Below, piece by piece: positions 48,073 through 56,566 of a stretch of 64,000 nucleotides of DNA (the stretch's first letter is position 1; every line of letters starts with the position of its first letter). Under the pieces are notes generated by a model. It was given only the letters and a program-made list of their open reading frames with translations. It was not told the origin of the DNA and made no database searches. Source of the DNA: Streptomyces sp. NRRL F-5126 (lineage in GTDB: Bacteria > Actinomycetota > Actinomycetes > Streptomycetales > Streptomycetaceae); NCBI RefSeq assembly GCF_000721265.1, contig NZ_JOFZ01000003.1, positions 62,001 to 126,000 on the forward strand, written 5' to 3'. The translations under genes and the position numbers were made by a program.

Positions 48073-49311
48073 ATGCACCAGGAAACGACGCGATCGCCGA
48101 GCCCGCTGGTCCTCGACCCCACCGCCCGGCGGCGCGCCGAGGAGGAGCGGGTGCTGAGGAGCGGCGAAGCCCCGGTACTCGTCGACATACTCGGCGAACT
48201 GGCGTGGGCGGTGGGCGACCCCGACCTGCTCGCGCGGCTCCTGACGGACCCACGGGTCTCCAAGGACCCGCGTCAGCACTGGCCCCGCTTCATCGCCGGG
48301 GAGATCGTCGGCAAGTGGCCGCTGTACCTGCAGGTCTCGGTGGACAACATGTTCACCGCGTACGGGCGGGCTCACCGCAGGCTGCGGCGCCTGGTATCGC
48401 CCGCCTTCGCGGCGCGGCGCCTCGAAGCGCTGGTGCCGTCGGTCGAGGCGAACACGGCGGCCCTGCTGGACGCGCTGGAGGACCACCGCGGCGAGGTGGT
48501 CGACCTGCGGGCGGCCCTCGCGGTGCCGCTGCCGGTGCGGGTCATCAGCGACCTGCTGGGCGTGGACGAGCGGATGCGGGGCCGGTTCAAGGCCACGATC
48601 GACGCCATCTGGAACACCACCGCGACGCCGCAGGAGGCGGTCGCCGCCGCCGAGGCCGTCTACGAGATGCTCGGCGAGCACGTCAGGGCCAAGCGCGCAC
48701 GGCCCGCGGACGACCTCACCAGCACCCTGATCGCCACCCGCGACGACGAGGAGGACGGCACCGCCCTCACGGAGCGGGAACTCGTCGACACGCTGCTGCT
48801 CGTGGTGGCCGCCGGCTACGAGACGACGGTGAACCTCATCGACTCGGCGGCCACCGCACTCCTGGCCGACCCCGCGCAACTCGCCCATGTGCGTCAGGGG
48901 CGGGCGACCTGGAGCGACGTCGTCGAGGAGACGCTCAGGTTCGCCGCGCCCGTCAGCCACATGCCCATGCGCTACGCCGTGGAGGACATCGAGATCCCCG
49001 GCGGGCCGACGATCCGGCAGGGCGAGGCCATCCTGCCCTCGTTCGGCGCGGCCAGCGGCCATCCGAAGCGGCAGGGCGCCTCCGCCGGCCGGTTCGACGC
49101 CACGCGCCCCGACCGGTCGCACATCGCGTTCGGGCACGGCGTCCACTTCTGCCTCGGGGCGCCGCTGGCCAGGGCGGAGGGCGCGACGGCGCTTGCCGGC
49201 CTCTTCGGCCGCTTCCCCGCGGTACGGCTCGCGGTGCCGGCCGCCGAGCTCGAACCGCTCCCCAGCATCCTCGGCAACGGGCACCGGGAGGTTCCCGTGC
49301 GCCTCGGGTGA
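48073..49311 (+). CDS. cytochrome P450
   Basis: The 412-residue soluble P450 has the I-helix oxygen motif AAGYETT (residues 247-252; Ala-Gly-x-Glu-Thr-Thr), the K-helix E286-x-x-R289, and the haem-binding FGHGVHFCLG with Cys360. HRRLRRLVSPAFAARR is the C-helix region that contacts haem propionates. GAGGAG stands six bases before the ATG at 48073, so that start is preferred over the ATG at 48067. No ferredoxin or reductase gene is near, and the substrate is unknown. It is convergent with glxA, with 16 bp between the stops. Confidence 0.94.
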   Translation: MHQETTRSPSPLVLDPTARRRAEEERVLRSGEAPVLVDILGELAWAVGDPDLLARLLTDPRVSKDPRQHWPRFIAGEIVGKWPLYLQVSVDNMFTAYGRAHRRLRRLVSPAFAARRLEALVPSVEANTAALLDALEDHRGEVVDLRAALAVPLPVRVISDLLGVDERMRGRFKATIDAIWNTTATPQEAVAAAEAVYEMLGEHVRAKRARPADDLTSTLIATRDDEEDGTALTERELVDTLLLVVAAGYETTVNLIDSAATALLADPAQLAHVRQGRATWSDVVEETLRFAAPVSHMPMRYAVEDIEIPGGPTIRQGEAILPSFGAASGHPKRQGASAGRFDATRPDRSHIAFGHGVHFCLGAPLARAEGATALAGLFGRFPAVRLAVPAAELEPLPSILGNGHREVPVRLG

Positions 49312-49327
49312 CGGGTCGTCCGGCCGG

Positions 49328-51256
49328 TTACGTGACGTCGATCCACACGGCGTGCGAGGGCGTGCCGTGCTTGTCGGTGACGAAGATCATGTGCCAGCCG
49401 GCGGGGACGAGTGAGGGGTCGTCCGGGATGGTGAGGGTCACCTCGTCCCCCTTCTTCTTGATACCGAGGGCGACGGAGCGCTGGTCGAAGTTGGTGACGT
49501 GGGTGGCGGAGCCAGGGTGCATGAGGCGGGCCGTGGCGATGCGCTCGGCGTCCGGGGTGTGGAAGGTGACGCTCTGGCCGCGTTTCACCGACGTGGGTCC
49601 TGTGCCGAGACTCGGGCGGTCCGCGCGGTAGAGGTAGGGCGGCCGGTAGACCTCGACGCGCTGCTCGAACGTGCCCGGCCTGGTGTTGTCCTTGTCGCCG
49701 AACAGCGGGTCGGAGCCGAACACGGCGACGCGGCCGTCGGGCAGCAGCAGGGCCTCGCTGTGGTAGTTGCGGCCGACCGTGGGGGCGGCGGCCGCACGGA
49801 ACTTGTTGGTCCTGGGGTCGTAGAACTGGGCGGTGAAGATGTCGCTCTCGCTGCGTCCCCGGTAGTCGCCGGAGCCGCCGGTCGTGAACACCGTGTCGTC
49901 CGGCATCAGCACGGCGTTGAGGTAGCGGGTCCTGTGCGGCAGGTCAGGGCCGGTCTTGAACGCGGGGTGCGCTGCCTTGAGGTCCACGACGGCCGTGCGC
50001 GCGGTGGCCTTCTTCGACTCGCCGATCCCTCCCCCGCCGAAGACCATCACCTTCTGGTCCTGGGCGGGCGGCAGCAGCACCGAGGCCGACGTCTCCAGCA
50101 CGTCGGGGTCCTCAAGGCCGGGGACGGTGCGGAAGGTGTTGTCGTCCAGGTCCCAGATGCCGGGCTTGCGTCCCTTGTCCGCCGGGCCGTACCCCGCGTT
50201 CGAGCCGGAGTAGAAGACCTTCCCGCCGTTCATCAGGAACAGCGAGGGATAGGTGGGGAAGTAGTGCGACGGCGCCTTGGACCAGTGCCGGGTGGCCGGA
50301 TCGTAGATCTCGTTCTTGCCGGGGACGACCTGGCCGATGTCGTCGAGGCCCGACGTGGCGAGCACCTTGCCGTTCTCGAGTGTGAGCAGCGTCGGGTACC
50401 AGCGTGCCTCGCTCATCGAGTCGACCTGGGTGTACTTCTCGGTCTCCGGGTCGAAGACGTAGGCCTGCCTGATGCCCTGGAAGTCCTTCTTGTCCAGGCC
50501 GAGTTTGTTGGCGATGCCGTAGAAGTTGTCGTCGTCCTTGCCGTGCAGGCCCTCGATCTCGTACTGCTGCGTGGAGTTGGTGACCCCGGCGGTGCCCTTC
50601 TTCGTCGCCTCGACGAACACCCGCGCTTCGCTGGCGGTCACCGTCACCTTGCCCGTGGCCGGGTCCGTACGCTTCTTCGCCGCCGGCACGTGGACGGGGA
50701 ACTGCGAGCGGTAGGTGAGTCCCGAAGCGGACAGGAAGACGGTGCCCTTGGGGAAGGTGCGGCTCTTGGTGGGGTCCTCGTTCTTGACGAGCATGGCCCC
50801 GCCCGCCCGTTTCACGTCACCGCCGAGCACCTCGTAGCGGCCCGTACCGCCGGCGATCAGCACCTTGCCGTCGGGGAGCTGGGTGTGCCCGGCGCAGAAC
50901 ATGTCGCGCGGCGTGTCGATCTTCTTGAAGGTGTCCTTGACCGGGTCCCACAGCGTGCTCTTGAAGGTGCCGCCCTTGAACAGCTTGATGTTGTTGCCCG
51001 ATCCGGCGATCAGGAGCACCTTGCCGGTGTGCAGCAGGATGGCGTGGATCGAGTTGAGCTGGTAGCGCTTGGGCATGTCCACCACGTTCCAGTGGCCGCG
51101 CGCCGCCTTGTAGCTGTCCTTGTTGACCTCGTAGGTGTGGTAGCGGTCATTGGCGAACCCGAGCACGGCAGGCGCGTTGAGCCCTGCGAGAACGAGCACG
51201 GCCGCGGCGCCGATCCATGTCTTGCGTGATGTCAGACGGGATGGGCGTGCGCGCAT
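49328..51256 (-). CDS. glxA: GlxA-type radical copper oxidase (galactose-oxidase-like)
   Basis: The 642-residue protein begins with an uncleaved-type membrane anchor (residues ~14-33). Kelch-like blades follow and a C-terminal DUF1929 domain. Cys121 in RDMFCAGH and Tyr287 in EARWYPTLL are in the places of the Cys-Tyr redox cofactor; the second Tyr and His are in GRNYHSEALLLPDG, and the last His in SATHVTNFDQR. GlxA oxidises a glycan at the hyphal tip and is needed for a cellulose-like polymer in S. lividans. There it follows cslA; here the upstream neighbour is a DUF389 gene. The start has GGAGG closely upstream. Confidence 0.93.
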   Translation of the reverse strand: MRARPSRLTSRKTWIGAAAVLVLAGLNAPAVLGFANDRYHTYEVNKDSYKAARGHWNVVDMPKRYQLNSIHAILLHTGKVLLIAGSGNNIKLFKGGTFKSTLWDPVKDTFKKIDTPRDMFCAGHTQLPDGKVLIAGGTGRYEVLGGDVKRAGGAMLVKNEDPTKSRTFPKGTVFLSASGLTYRSQFPVHVPAAKKRTDPATGKVTVTASEARVFVEATKKGTAGVTNSTQQYEIEGLHGKDDDNFYGIANKLGLDKKDFQGIRQAYVFDPETEKYTQVDSMSEARWYPTLLTLENGKVLATSGLDDIGQVVPGKNEIYDPATRHWSKAPSHYFPTYPSLFLMNGGKVFYSGSNAGYGPADKGRKPGIWDLDDNTFRTVPGLEDPDVLETSASVLLPPAQDQKVMVFGGGGIGESKKATARTAVVDLKAAHPAFKTGPDLPHRTRYLNAVLMPDDTVFTTGGSGDYRGRSESDIFTAQFYDPRTNKFRAAAAPTVGRNYHSEALLLPDGRVAVFGSDPLFGDKDNTRPGTFEQRVEVYRPPYLYRADRPSLGTGPTSVKRGQSVTFHTPDAERIATARLMHPGSATHVTNFDQRSVALGIKKKGDEVTLTIPDDPSLVPAGWHMIFVTDKHGTPSHAVWIDVT

Positions 51257-51429
51257 GCGAACCTCCGGAAGCGGTCGGCCTGAACATGATCCAAGACCTC
51301 GACAGCTACCGCAGCCCGGCGAGCGGCCCGGGGCGACACTCTGCTCCGCACGCCGTCAACAACCCGAAGAGGGGATCGGCCCGGCGCGCTGCCGCCCTGC
51401 GCGTTCGGCGCGAGCCGGAGCCCGGCCGG

Positions 51430-52401
51430 TCAGCGCGGGGAGCGGTCGATGCCGTGGCCTCCCGTACCGCGTACGACGGCAACCTTTCCGAATCTGCGCC
51501 ACAGCGTCCGCTGGGCCAGCAGGGTGAGCGTGCCGGAGATCAGCATTCCGGCCAGATTCAGCCCGAGTTGCACGAAGGGCACGGCGACCTCGCCGCCGTG
51601 CCCGAGCGCGATCGCGACTGCCGCGTTCCCCGCGGCCGGCACCGTGGTGACGGAGATGAAGACGCCCACCAGCACGGACGACTTGCCGGCCGTCAGCGAC
51701 AGGATGCCCGCGACGCCGGCGAGCAGCGCCACGATGAACGACCACTTGTCGGGGTGGACGATGAAGTCGGTCAGCGGGCGTGACTCCAGCATCCCGGGCT
51801 CGACCCACCCGAGCCCCCGGCCCACGAGGGCGCACAGCAGGGTGGTGGCGATGGCGACGGCGAACCCGATCAGCAGCGACCTCGCCGCCGGGAGGATGAC
51901 GCGTCCTTCCCACCGCAGCAGGCCGAGGCACATGGCCGCGACGGGCCCGAACTCGGGCCCGAGCACCATCGCCCCGACGATCAGCACGGGCTGGTCGAGC
52001 ACGTCCCCGATCGCCGCGATCTGGGTCGCCAGCGTGAGGAAGGCGAGGAACGCCCAGGTGAGGCGCGCGTCGGCGGAGGTGCGAGCGGACAGCTCCGCCC
52101 AGACCACGGCGTCGTCCCCCTCGCCGGGCGCCCTGGTCTCGGCGGCGTCGGCCGCCGCGGAGAGCGAGACGTCGAGCTGCTCGACGGTGATGCCGCCGGT
52201 GTCCCGCAGGCCGAGCGCGCTCAGCTCGTCCAGCACGTCGTTGGCGGCCTCGCGCGCGACGTCGAACTCGACGAGGTCGCCACGCGGCGAGAGGGCGGCG
52301 CCCGGCACGCGCAGGATGTTGACGACGGCGGGCGACGCGTCGGCGATCCGCACGACGTCGTCGGCGTGAGCGGCGGGGCTGATCACTCGGACATGCAGCA
52401 C
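51430..52401 (-). CDS. DUF389 membrane protein
   Basis: The 323-residue protein has an N-terminal soluble part (residues ~1-105) with a ferredoxin-like V-N-I-L-R-V-P and DLVEFDVAREAANDVL segment, then six or more helices. DQPVLIVGAMVLGPEFGPVAAMCLGL is the DUF389 signature. The function of the family is not established; a transporter or sensor is possible. The GTG at 52401 (LHVRVISPAAHADD) is chosen, but GTG 52422 is also in frame and neither has a good ribosome site. It is downstream of the ClC gene on the same strand with a 42-bp gap, so they may be co-transcribed. Confidence 0.82.
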   Translation of the reverse strand: MLHVRVISPAAHADDVVRIADASPAVVNILRVPGAALSPRGDLVEFDVAREAANDVLDELSALGLRDTGGITVEQLDVSLSAAADAAETRAPGEGDDAVVWAELSARTSADARLTWAFLAFLTLATQIAAIGDVLDQPVLIVGAMVLGPEFGPVAAMCLGLLRWEGRVILPAARSLLIGFAVAIATTLLCALVGRGLGWVEPGMLESRPLTDFIVHPDKWSFIVALLAGVAGILSLTAGKSSVLVGVFISVTTVPAAGNAAVAIALGHGGEVAVPFVQLGLNLAGMLISGTLTLLAQRTLWRRFGKVAVVRGTGGHGIDRSPR

Positions 52402-52443
52402 GCACGCAGTATGCCGCCTCACTCCCTGTCGAGTGCTCTGAGC

Positions 52444-54297
52444 TCAATCCCGGGCGTGACCCACCTGCGCCGGCGCGTTCCGCGTCTCGGCCCCGCTCCC
52501 TCCCACCGTGTCCCTGTGGAGAGCGTGCAGAACCGACTGGTGGGTGATCCAGCCGACGAGACGAGTACGGGACGCGTCGAAGACGGGCAGGCCCGCCCCC
52601 TCCGCGGAGACGAGCGCGTCGAGCGCCTCGGTCAGGGCCGTCTCCTCGGTGACAGGCCTGGGCAGATGGACGACGGAGCCCACGTCAGGAGGGGACTCCC
52701 CCGCGGCTGCCAGCCCCTCCGCCGCGGAGCGCGCCGTTACGGTGCCCAGGTACGTGGCGTCCTCCGCGAGCACCGGCAGCACACCGTGGCGGGAGCGTGC
52801 CAGCGCCTCGGCGGCGTCGGCCAGCGGCGCCGAGGCGCGCAGCGGGTCGGGAAGCGCCTCCATGACGGAGGCGACGAGGCGCCCGGCGAGCGGCGCGTCG
52901 CGCGGCGTCTCGCCGATGTCCACACCGCGGCGGCGGAGCTTGAGCGTGTAGACGCTGTCGCTGGACAGGGCGCGGCTGACCCCGGTGGCGACGACGATGG
53001 CGGCCATCAGCGGAAGGATGATGGAGTACTCGCCGGTCAGCTCGAACATGATGATGACCGCCGTGATGGGCGCTTTCGCGGCCCCGGCGAACACGGCTCC
53101 CATGCCGATCAGGCCGTACGCCCCGACGGGCCCCGCGCTCCCCGGCAGGAGCTGGTGGGCGACCGCGCCGTAGCCCGCGCCGAGCATCGCCCCCATGAAC
53201 AGCGAGGGAGCGAACACGCCTCCGGAGCCGCCGATGCCGATCGTCAGGCTGGTCGCGGCGATCTTCCCGACGAGCAGCACGAGCAGGAACACGACGGTGT
53301 ACTTGCCGGCCACCGCGTTCTCCAGGACCGGGTAGCCGACGCCGTACATCTGCGGCAGCACCAGCAGGAGCCCCCCGAGCAGCGCGCCGCCCACGGCGGG
53401 CCGCGCCCATTCAGGCCCGCGCCAGACGAAGTCGCAGGCGTCCTCGATCCAGTAGAGAACCCGGGTGAAGCCGACGCCCACGGCGCCTGCAAGCAGTCCC
53501 AGCACGACGAACAGGGCGTACTCCGACAGGTGGTGCACCGCGAACGGCGGCAGGTGCAGGAACGGTCCACCGCCCAGGGCCGCCCTGCCGATGACGGAGG
53601 AGACCACCGAGGCGAGCACCACCATGCCGAAAGACTCGGCGGTGAAGTCGCGCAGGATCAGCTCCATCGCGAAGAAGACCCCCGCAAGGGGCGCGTTGAA
53701 GGTGGCGGCGATGCCGCCGGCCGCGCCGCAGGCGACGAGCACGCGCATGCGGTCCTCGGCGACCCGCACCAGCCGGCCGAGCGTGGAGCCGAGGGCGGAG
53801 CCGATCTGGACGATAGGCCCCTCGCGCCCCACCGAGCCCCCGCCGCCGATGCACAGCGCGGAGGCGAGGGACTTCACCAGGGCCACCTGCGACCCGATCT
53901 TCCCGCCGCGCCGCGCCACAGCGAACATCACCTCGGGAACACCGTGACCCCGCGCCTCCTTGGCGAACAGCTGTACGAGCGGCCCGTACAGCAGCCCGGC
54001 CACCACGGGCGCCAGCACGACGAACCACTTGCCGAGCCAGGGCAGATGGGGGTTGCCCGTGTGGGCCGCGGCAGAGTAGTCGGCGTGACCGGAGAGCAGC
54101 AGCGTGAAGGTCTTGATCAGCCAGCGGAACGCGACCGCGCCCAATCCGGCGCCCGCCCCGACGACGAGGGCGAGCAGGAGCAGGCCGCCCTTGGCCTCCC
54201 TCAGGAGCGCGAGCAGGCGCGGCACGCCCGTGGGAACGAGGAGGGACTCTTCTGCCGCGAGCGCGGGGCGCGGCACACGGCGGGCTCTGATCGGCAT
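52444..54297 (-). CDS. ClC-family chloride channel/antiporter with CBS pair
   Basis: The 617-residue protein has the ClC core at residues ~40-440: GGGGSVGREGPIVQIGSALG (with the gating Glu in GREGP), GGIAATFNAPLAGVFFAMEL, and GIGGSGGVFAPSLFMGAMLG. A CBS pair covers ~490-600. No Ser-anion motif typical of E. coli ClC (GSGIP) is seen; GHGVPE takes its place. It moves chloride or a related anion, with or without protons. The start is MPIRARRVPRP at 54297; an upstream ATG at 54318 would read through the operator region. It is divergent from a marR gene across paired palindromes. Confidence 0.9.
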   Translation of the reverse strand: MPIRARRVPRPALAAEESLLVPTGVPRLLALLREAKGGLLLLALVVGAGAGLGAVAFRWLIKTFTLLLSGHADYSAAAHTGNPHLPWLGKWFVVLAPVVAGLLYGPLVQLFAKEARGHGVPEVMFAVARRGGKIGSQVALVKSLASALCIGGGGSVGREGPIVQIGSALGSTLGRLVRVAEDRMRVLVACGAAGGIAATFNAPLAGVFFAMELILRDFTAESFGMVVLASVVSSVIGRAALGGGPFLHLPPFAVHHLSEYALFVVLGLLAGAVGVGFTRVLYWIEDACDFVWRGPEWARPAVGGALLGGLLLVLPQMYGVGYPVLENAVAGKYTVVFLLVLLVGKIAATSLTIGIGGSGGVFAPSLFMGAMLGAGYGAVAHQLLPGSAGPVGAYGLIGMGAVFAGAAKAPITAVIIMFELTGEYSIILPLMAAIVVATGVSRALSSDSVYTLKLRRRGVDIGETPRDAPLAGRLVASVMEALPDPLRASAPLADAAEALARSRHGVLPVLAEDATYLGTVTARSAAEGLAAAGESPPDVGSVVHLPRPVTEETALTEALDALVSAEGAGLPVFDASRTRLVGWITHQSVLHALHRDTVGGSGAETRNAPAQVGHARD

Positions 54298-54299
54298 GT

Positions 54300-54312
54300 T
54301 TGCATTATGCAA
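54300..54312. promoter_or_regulatory. MarR operator, site 1
   Basis: TTGCAT-T-ATGCAA is a perfect 13-base palindrome directly upstream of the ClC start codon. With site 2, which starts 22 bp (about two helical turns) away, it makes a typical pair in the divergent ClC/marR region, so the MarR protein probably represses both genes. Confidence 0.65.
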
Positions 54313-54321
54313 TATCAATCA

Positions 54322-54334
54322 TTGCTCTATGCAA
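54322..54334. promoter_or_regulatory. MarR operator, site 2
   Basis: TTGC-TCTAT-GCAA, extending to CATTGC-N5-GCAATG, shares the TTGC-N5-GCAA core with site 1. The region around both is AT-rich and has room for the marR promoter before the ATG at 54397. Confidence 0.55.
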
Positions 54335-54396
54335 TGCTCCGCATGGTGAGACACGGCCCTAACCCGCCGCGCCGCCCGGCGCGGTAGAAAGGGGGG

Positions 54397-54921
54397 ATGC
54401 CTGAGCGAGCGCCCACCCCACACCCCGCCGACCCGCAGGACGGGGAGGCGGACGAGGTCGTCTCCGCCGTGCTCACCGCGTCACGCCTGCTCGTCGCCGT
54501 GTCCGCGCGCTCGCTCGCGTCCGTCGAGGAGACCCTGACGCTGCCCCAGTTCCGGATGCTGGTGGTGCTCTCGACGCGGGGGCCGATGAACATCTCCCGT
54601 CTCGGCACGCATCTGGACGTCATCCCGTCAACGGCCATGCGGATGGTCGAGCGACTGACAGGCGCGGGGATGCTGGAGCGCGAGCTGAACCCCAGGAACC
54701 GGCGCGAGATCCTCATCCGCCTCACCACCGAGGGCCGCAGGGTCGTCGACACGGCAACGGACCGCAGGCGGGCGGAGATCGCCCGCATCGTGGGCGGCAT
54801 GCCGCCAGCGCATCGCACGGCGCTCGTCGAGGCGCTGCGGGCCTTCAACGAAGCGGGTGACGAGCCTCCCGCCGCCGAGCAGGCGGCCCCGGCGCGGACG
54901 GGAACCGACATGCGCTGGTGA
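54397..54921 (+). CDS. MarR-family regulator
   Basis: The 174-residue product has the winged helix at residues ~45-110: LPQFRMLVVLSTRGPMNISR, LGTHLDVIPSTAMRMVERLT and LERELNPRNRREILIRLTTEG (the wing, with conserved basic residues). Flanking tails are Pro/Ala-rich. It likely forms a dimer on the TTGC-N5-GCAA sites next to it, controlling itself and the divergent ClC gene. The ligand is unknown. AAAGGGGGG is placed shortly before the ATG. Confidence 0.92.
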   Translation: MPERAPTPHPADPQDGEADEVVSAVLTASRLLVAVSARSLASVEETLTLPQFRMLVVLSTRGPMNISRLGTHLDVIPSTAMRMVERLTGAGMLERELNPRNRREILIRLTTEGRRVVDTATDRRRAEIARIVGGMPPAHRTALVEALRAFNEAGDEPPAAEQAAPARTGTDMRW

Positions 54922-54954
54922 ACGCGAGGGCTGGACGATCCCACAGGCCTGCCG

Positions 54955-55193
54955 TCACCTGGCCTCCTTGACGCCCAGGCGGATGAGCCGGGTGTCGCCC
55001 GGCCACGACGTGAGGAACCCCGCGACCATGCCGATCTGCATGAGGAACCAGTGGACGGGAGCGCCGGGGTGCAGGTGGTGCGGTGCCGGGAGGAAGACGA
55101 ACGCTGGAAGACGAACGCCATGAGCGCCATCCGGCCGAAGAGGCAGGCCTCGGAGACGGCCGGCGACAGCATGTCGCAGTGCGACGGCAACAT
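54955..55193 (-). pseudogene. decayed C-terminal fragment of a DUF4396 membrane protein
   Basis: Two frames together give MLSPAVSEACLFGRMALMAF then VFLPAPHHLHPGAPVHWF and LMQIGMVAGFLTSWPGDTRL, followed by IRLGVKEAR. This matches, as I recall it, the last ~70 residues of DUF4396 proteins (helices ending in ...P-V-x-W-F-L-M-Q-I-G-M...K-E). A 14-bp tandem duplication at 55092-55119 shifts the frame between the two parts; removing one copy restores a continuous frame. No N-terminal domain is found upstream, so the gene is both truncated and frameshifted. It lies in the 477-bp gap between the marR and phosphatase genes, which otherwise holds nothing I recognise. Confidence 0.7.
55092..55119. repeat. 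14-bp tandem duplication inside the DUF4396 remnant
   Basis: GGAAGACGAACGCT (55092-55105) is followed directly by GGAAGACGAACGCC (55106-55119); they differ in the last base only. Fourteen bases are not a multiple of three, so the duplication causes the frameshift in the remnant. It looks like a replication slippage event. Confidence 0.85.
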
Positions 55194-55398
55194 GGATACC
55201 CCGCCCTGGTACCACGAACCGGTGGACCGGAGACCCCGGCGCCCGCAGGCGGCCGCGCGCACGGCCAGGACAGCCGACACGGGGACCGGCCGGGGCATGC
55301 GGCAGGCCAGACGTCGATTGAGTAACTTCTGAGTGGGCGGGACACCACGGGGCAGGCCTGTTCCTGTCCTCATGACGCAGAAGCTGAGGGGAGGCCAG

Positions 55399-56532
55399 GT
55401 GACACCTCGGACCGGACGGCCCTCGCCGCGCGCCGCCGCCCACGCCCCCTCGGCCCCCACCGCTCAGGCGGCCGCCGCGGGCCGTTCGCCCGAGGTGGCG
55501 CGCAGGATCCTGAGCGTGCTCCCGTTCGGCGTGATGGCCCTCGTCGTGGTCGTCGACGTCACGGCGGGTTCCGGGGTCGGCCTGCTGCCGCTGATCTCCC
55601 TGGGCCCCGCCTTCTCCGGCCTCGTGGGCGGGTGGCGGCGCACCCTGGCGGTGGGGCTGCTCTCCCTGCTGCTGTGCGCCGCCCTCGGCTGGTACGACGG
55701 GCTCCTCGACAGCCGCCGCGCGTACACCGCGCTGGCGTCCGTGGCCGGGGTGACCGCCGCGGGGCTGCTCGCGTCGGTCAGCAGACTGCGGCGCGAGCGC
55801 GAACTGGCCAGCGTGCGCTCCATCGCCGAGGTCGCCCAGCGTGTGCTGCTGCGGCCCGTCCCGCGCCACGCCGGCCACCTGACGACCGCGGTCGCCTACA
55901 CGTCGGCGGTGGCGGAGGCCAGGATCGGCGGCGACCTGTACGAGGTCACGACCGTCCCCGACGGGGTGCGCGTCATCATCGGCGACGTCCAGGGCAAGGG
56001 CCTCGAAGCGGTGGAGACCGCGGCCGTCGTGCTCGGCGCGTTCCGTGAGGCCGCGCCCGAGGAGGCCCTGCTGACCGAGGTCGGCGCCCGGGTGGAACGT
56101 GCCATGGAGCGCGAGTTGAACGGCGAGAAGTTCGTCACCGCGCTGCTCGTCGACATCAGCCCGCAGGACGGCGCCACGTTCCTGAACTACGGGCATCCGC
56201 CGCCCATGTGGGTGCCGTCGCACGGCGAGCCCGTGTTCCCCGAGCCCGAGGAGTTCGCGCTGCCGCTCGGTCTCACGGCGCACGGCATGGAAGGCCCGAA
56301 GCCCTTCCATGTCGACTTCGGGCCCGGCGACCAGATCCTGCTCTACACGGACGGCGTCACCGAGGCTCGCGACGCGGACGGCACCTTCTATCCGCTCGGC
56401 GAGCGCGCCGGCCTGCTGGCGGACGCCGATCCCGAGCGGGCGCTCGCCGCGCTCCGTGCCGACGTGGAGCGGCACGTGGACGGGCCGCTGCACGACGACG
56501 CGGCGACGCTGCTGCTGCGCCACCGCAGCTGA
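55399..56532 (+). CDS. membrane-anchored SpoIIE-like PP2C phosphatase
   Basis: The 377-residue product has two or three helices (residues ~30-130) and then a PP2C/SpoIIE catalytic domain from ~165: EARIGGDLYEVTTVPDGVRVIIGDVQGKGLEA (metal Asp residues), NYGHPPPMWV, and ILLYTDGVTEARDADG. In other species this type removes phosphate from anti-anti-sigma factors. GGGGAGG six bases before the GTG at 55399 favours that start over ATG 55372. No anti-sigma or anti-anti-sigma gene is adjacent. Confidence 0.9.
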   Translation: MTPRTGRPSPRAAAHAPSAPTAQAAAAGRSPEVARRILSVLPFGVMALVVVVDVTAGSGVGLLPLISLGPAFSGLVGGWRRTLAVGLLSLLLCAALGWYDGLLDSRRAYTALASVAGVTAAGLLASVSRLRRERELASVRSIAEVAQRVLLRPVPRHAGHLTTAVAYTSAVAEARIGGDLYEVTTVPDGVRVIIGDVQGKGLEAVETAAVVLGAFREAAPEEALLTEVGARVERAMERELNGEKFVTALLVDISPQDGATFLNYGHPPPMWVPSHGEPVFPEPEEFALPLGLTAHGMEGPKPFHVDFGPGDQILLYTDGVTEARDADGTFYPLGERAGLLADADPERALAALRADVERHVDGPLHDDAATLLLRHRS

Positions 56533-56566
56533 GCCGGCAGGGGATGGCACGCACGCGGGCGCCGCG

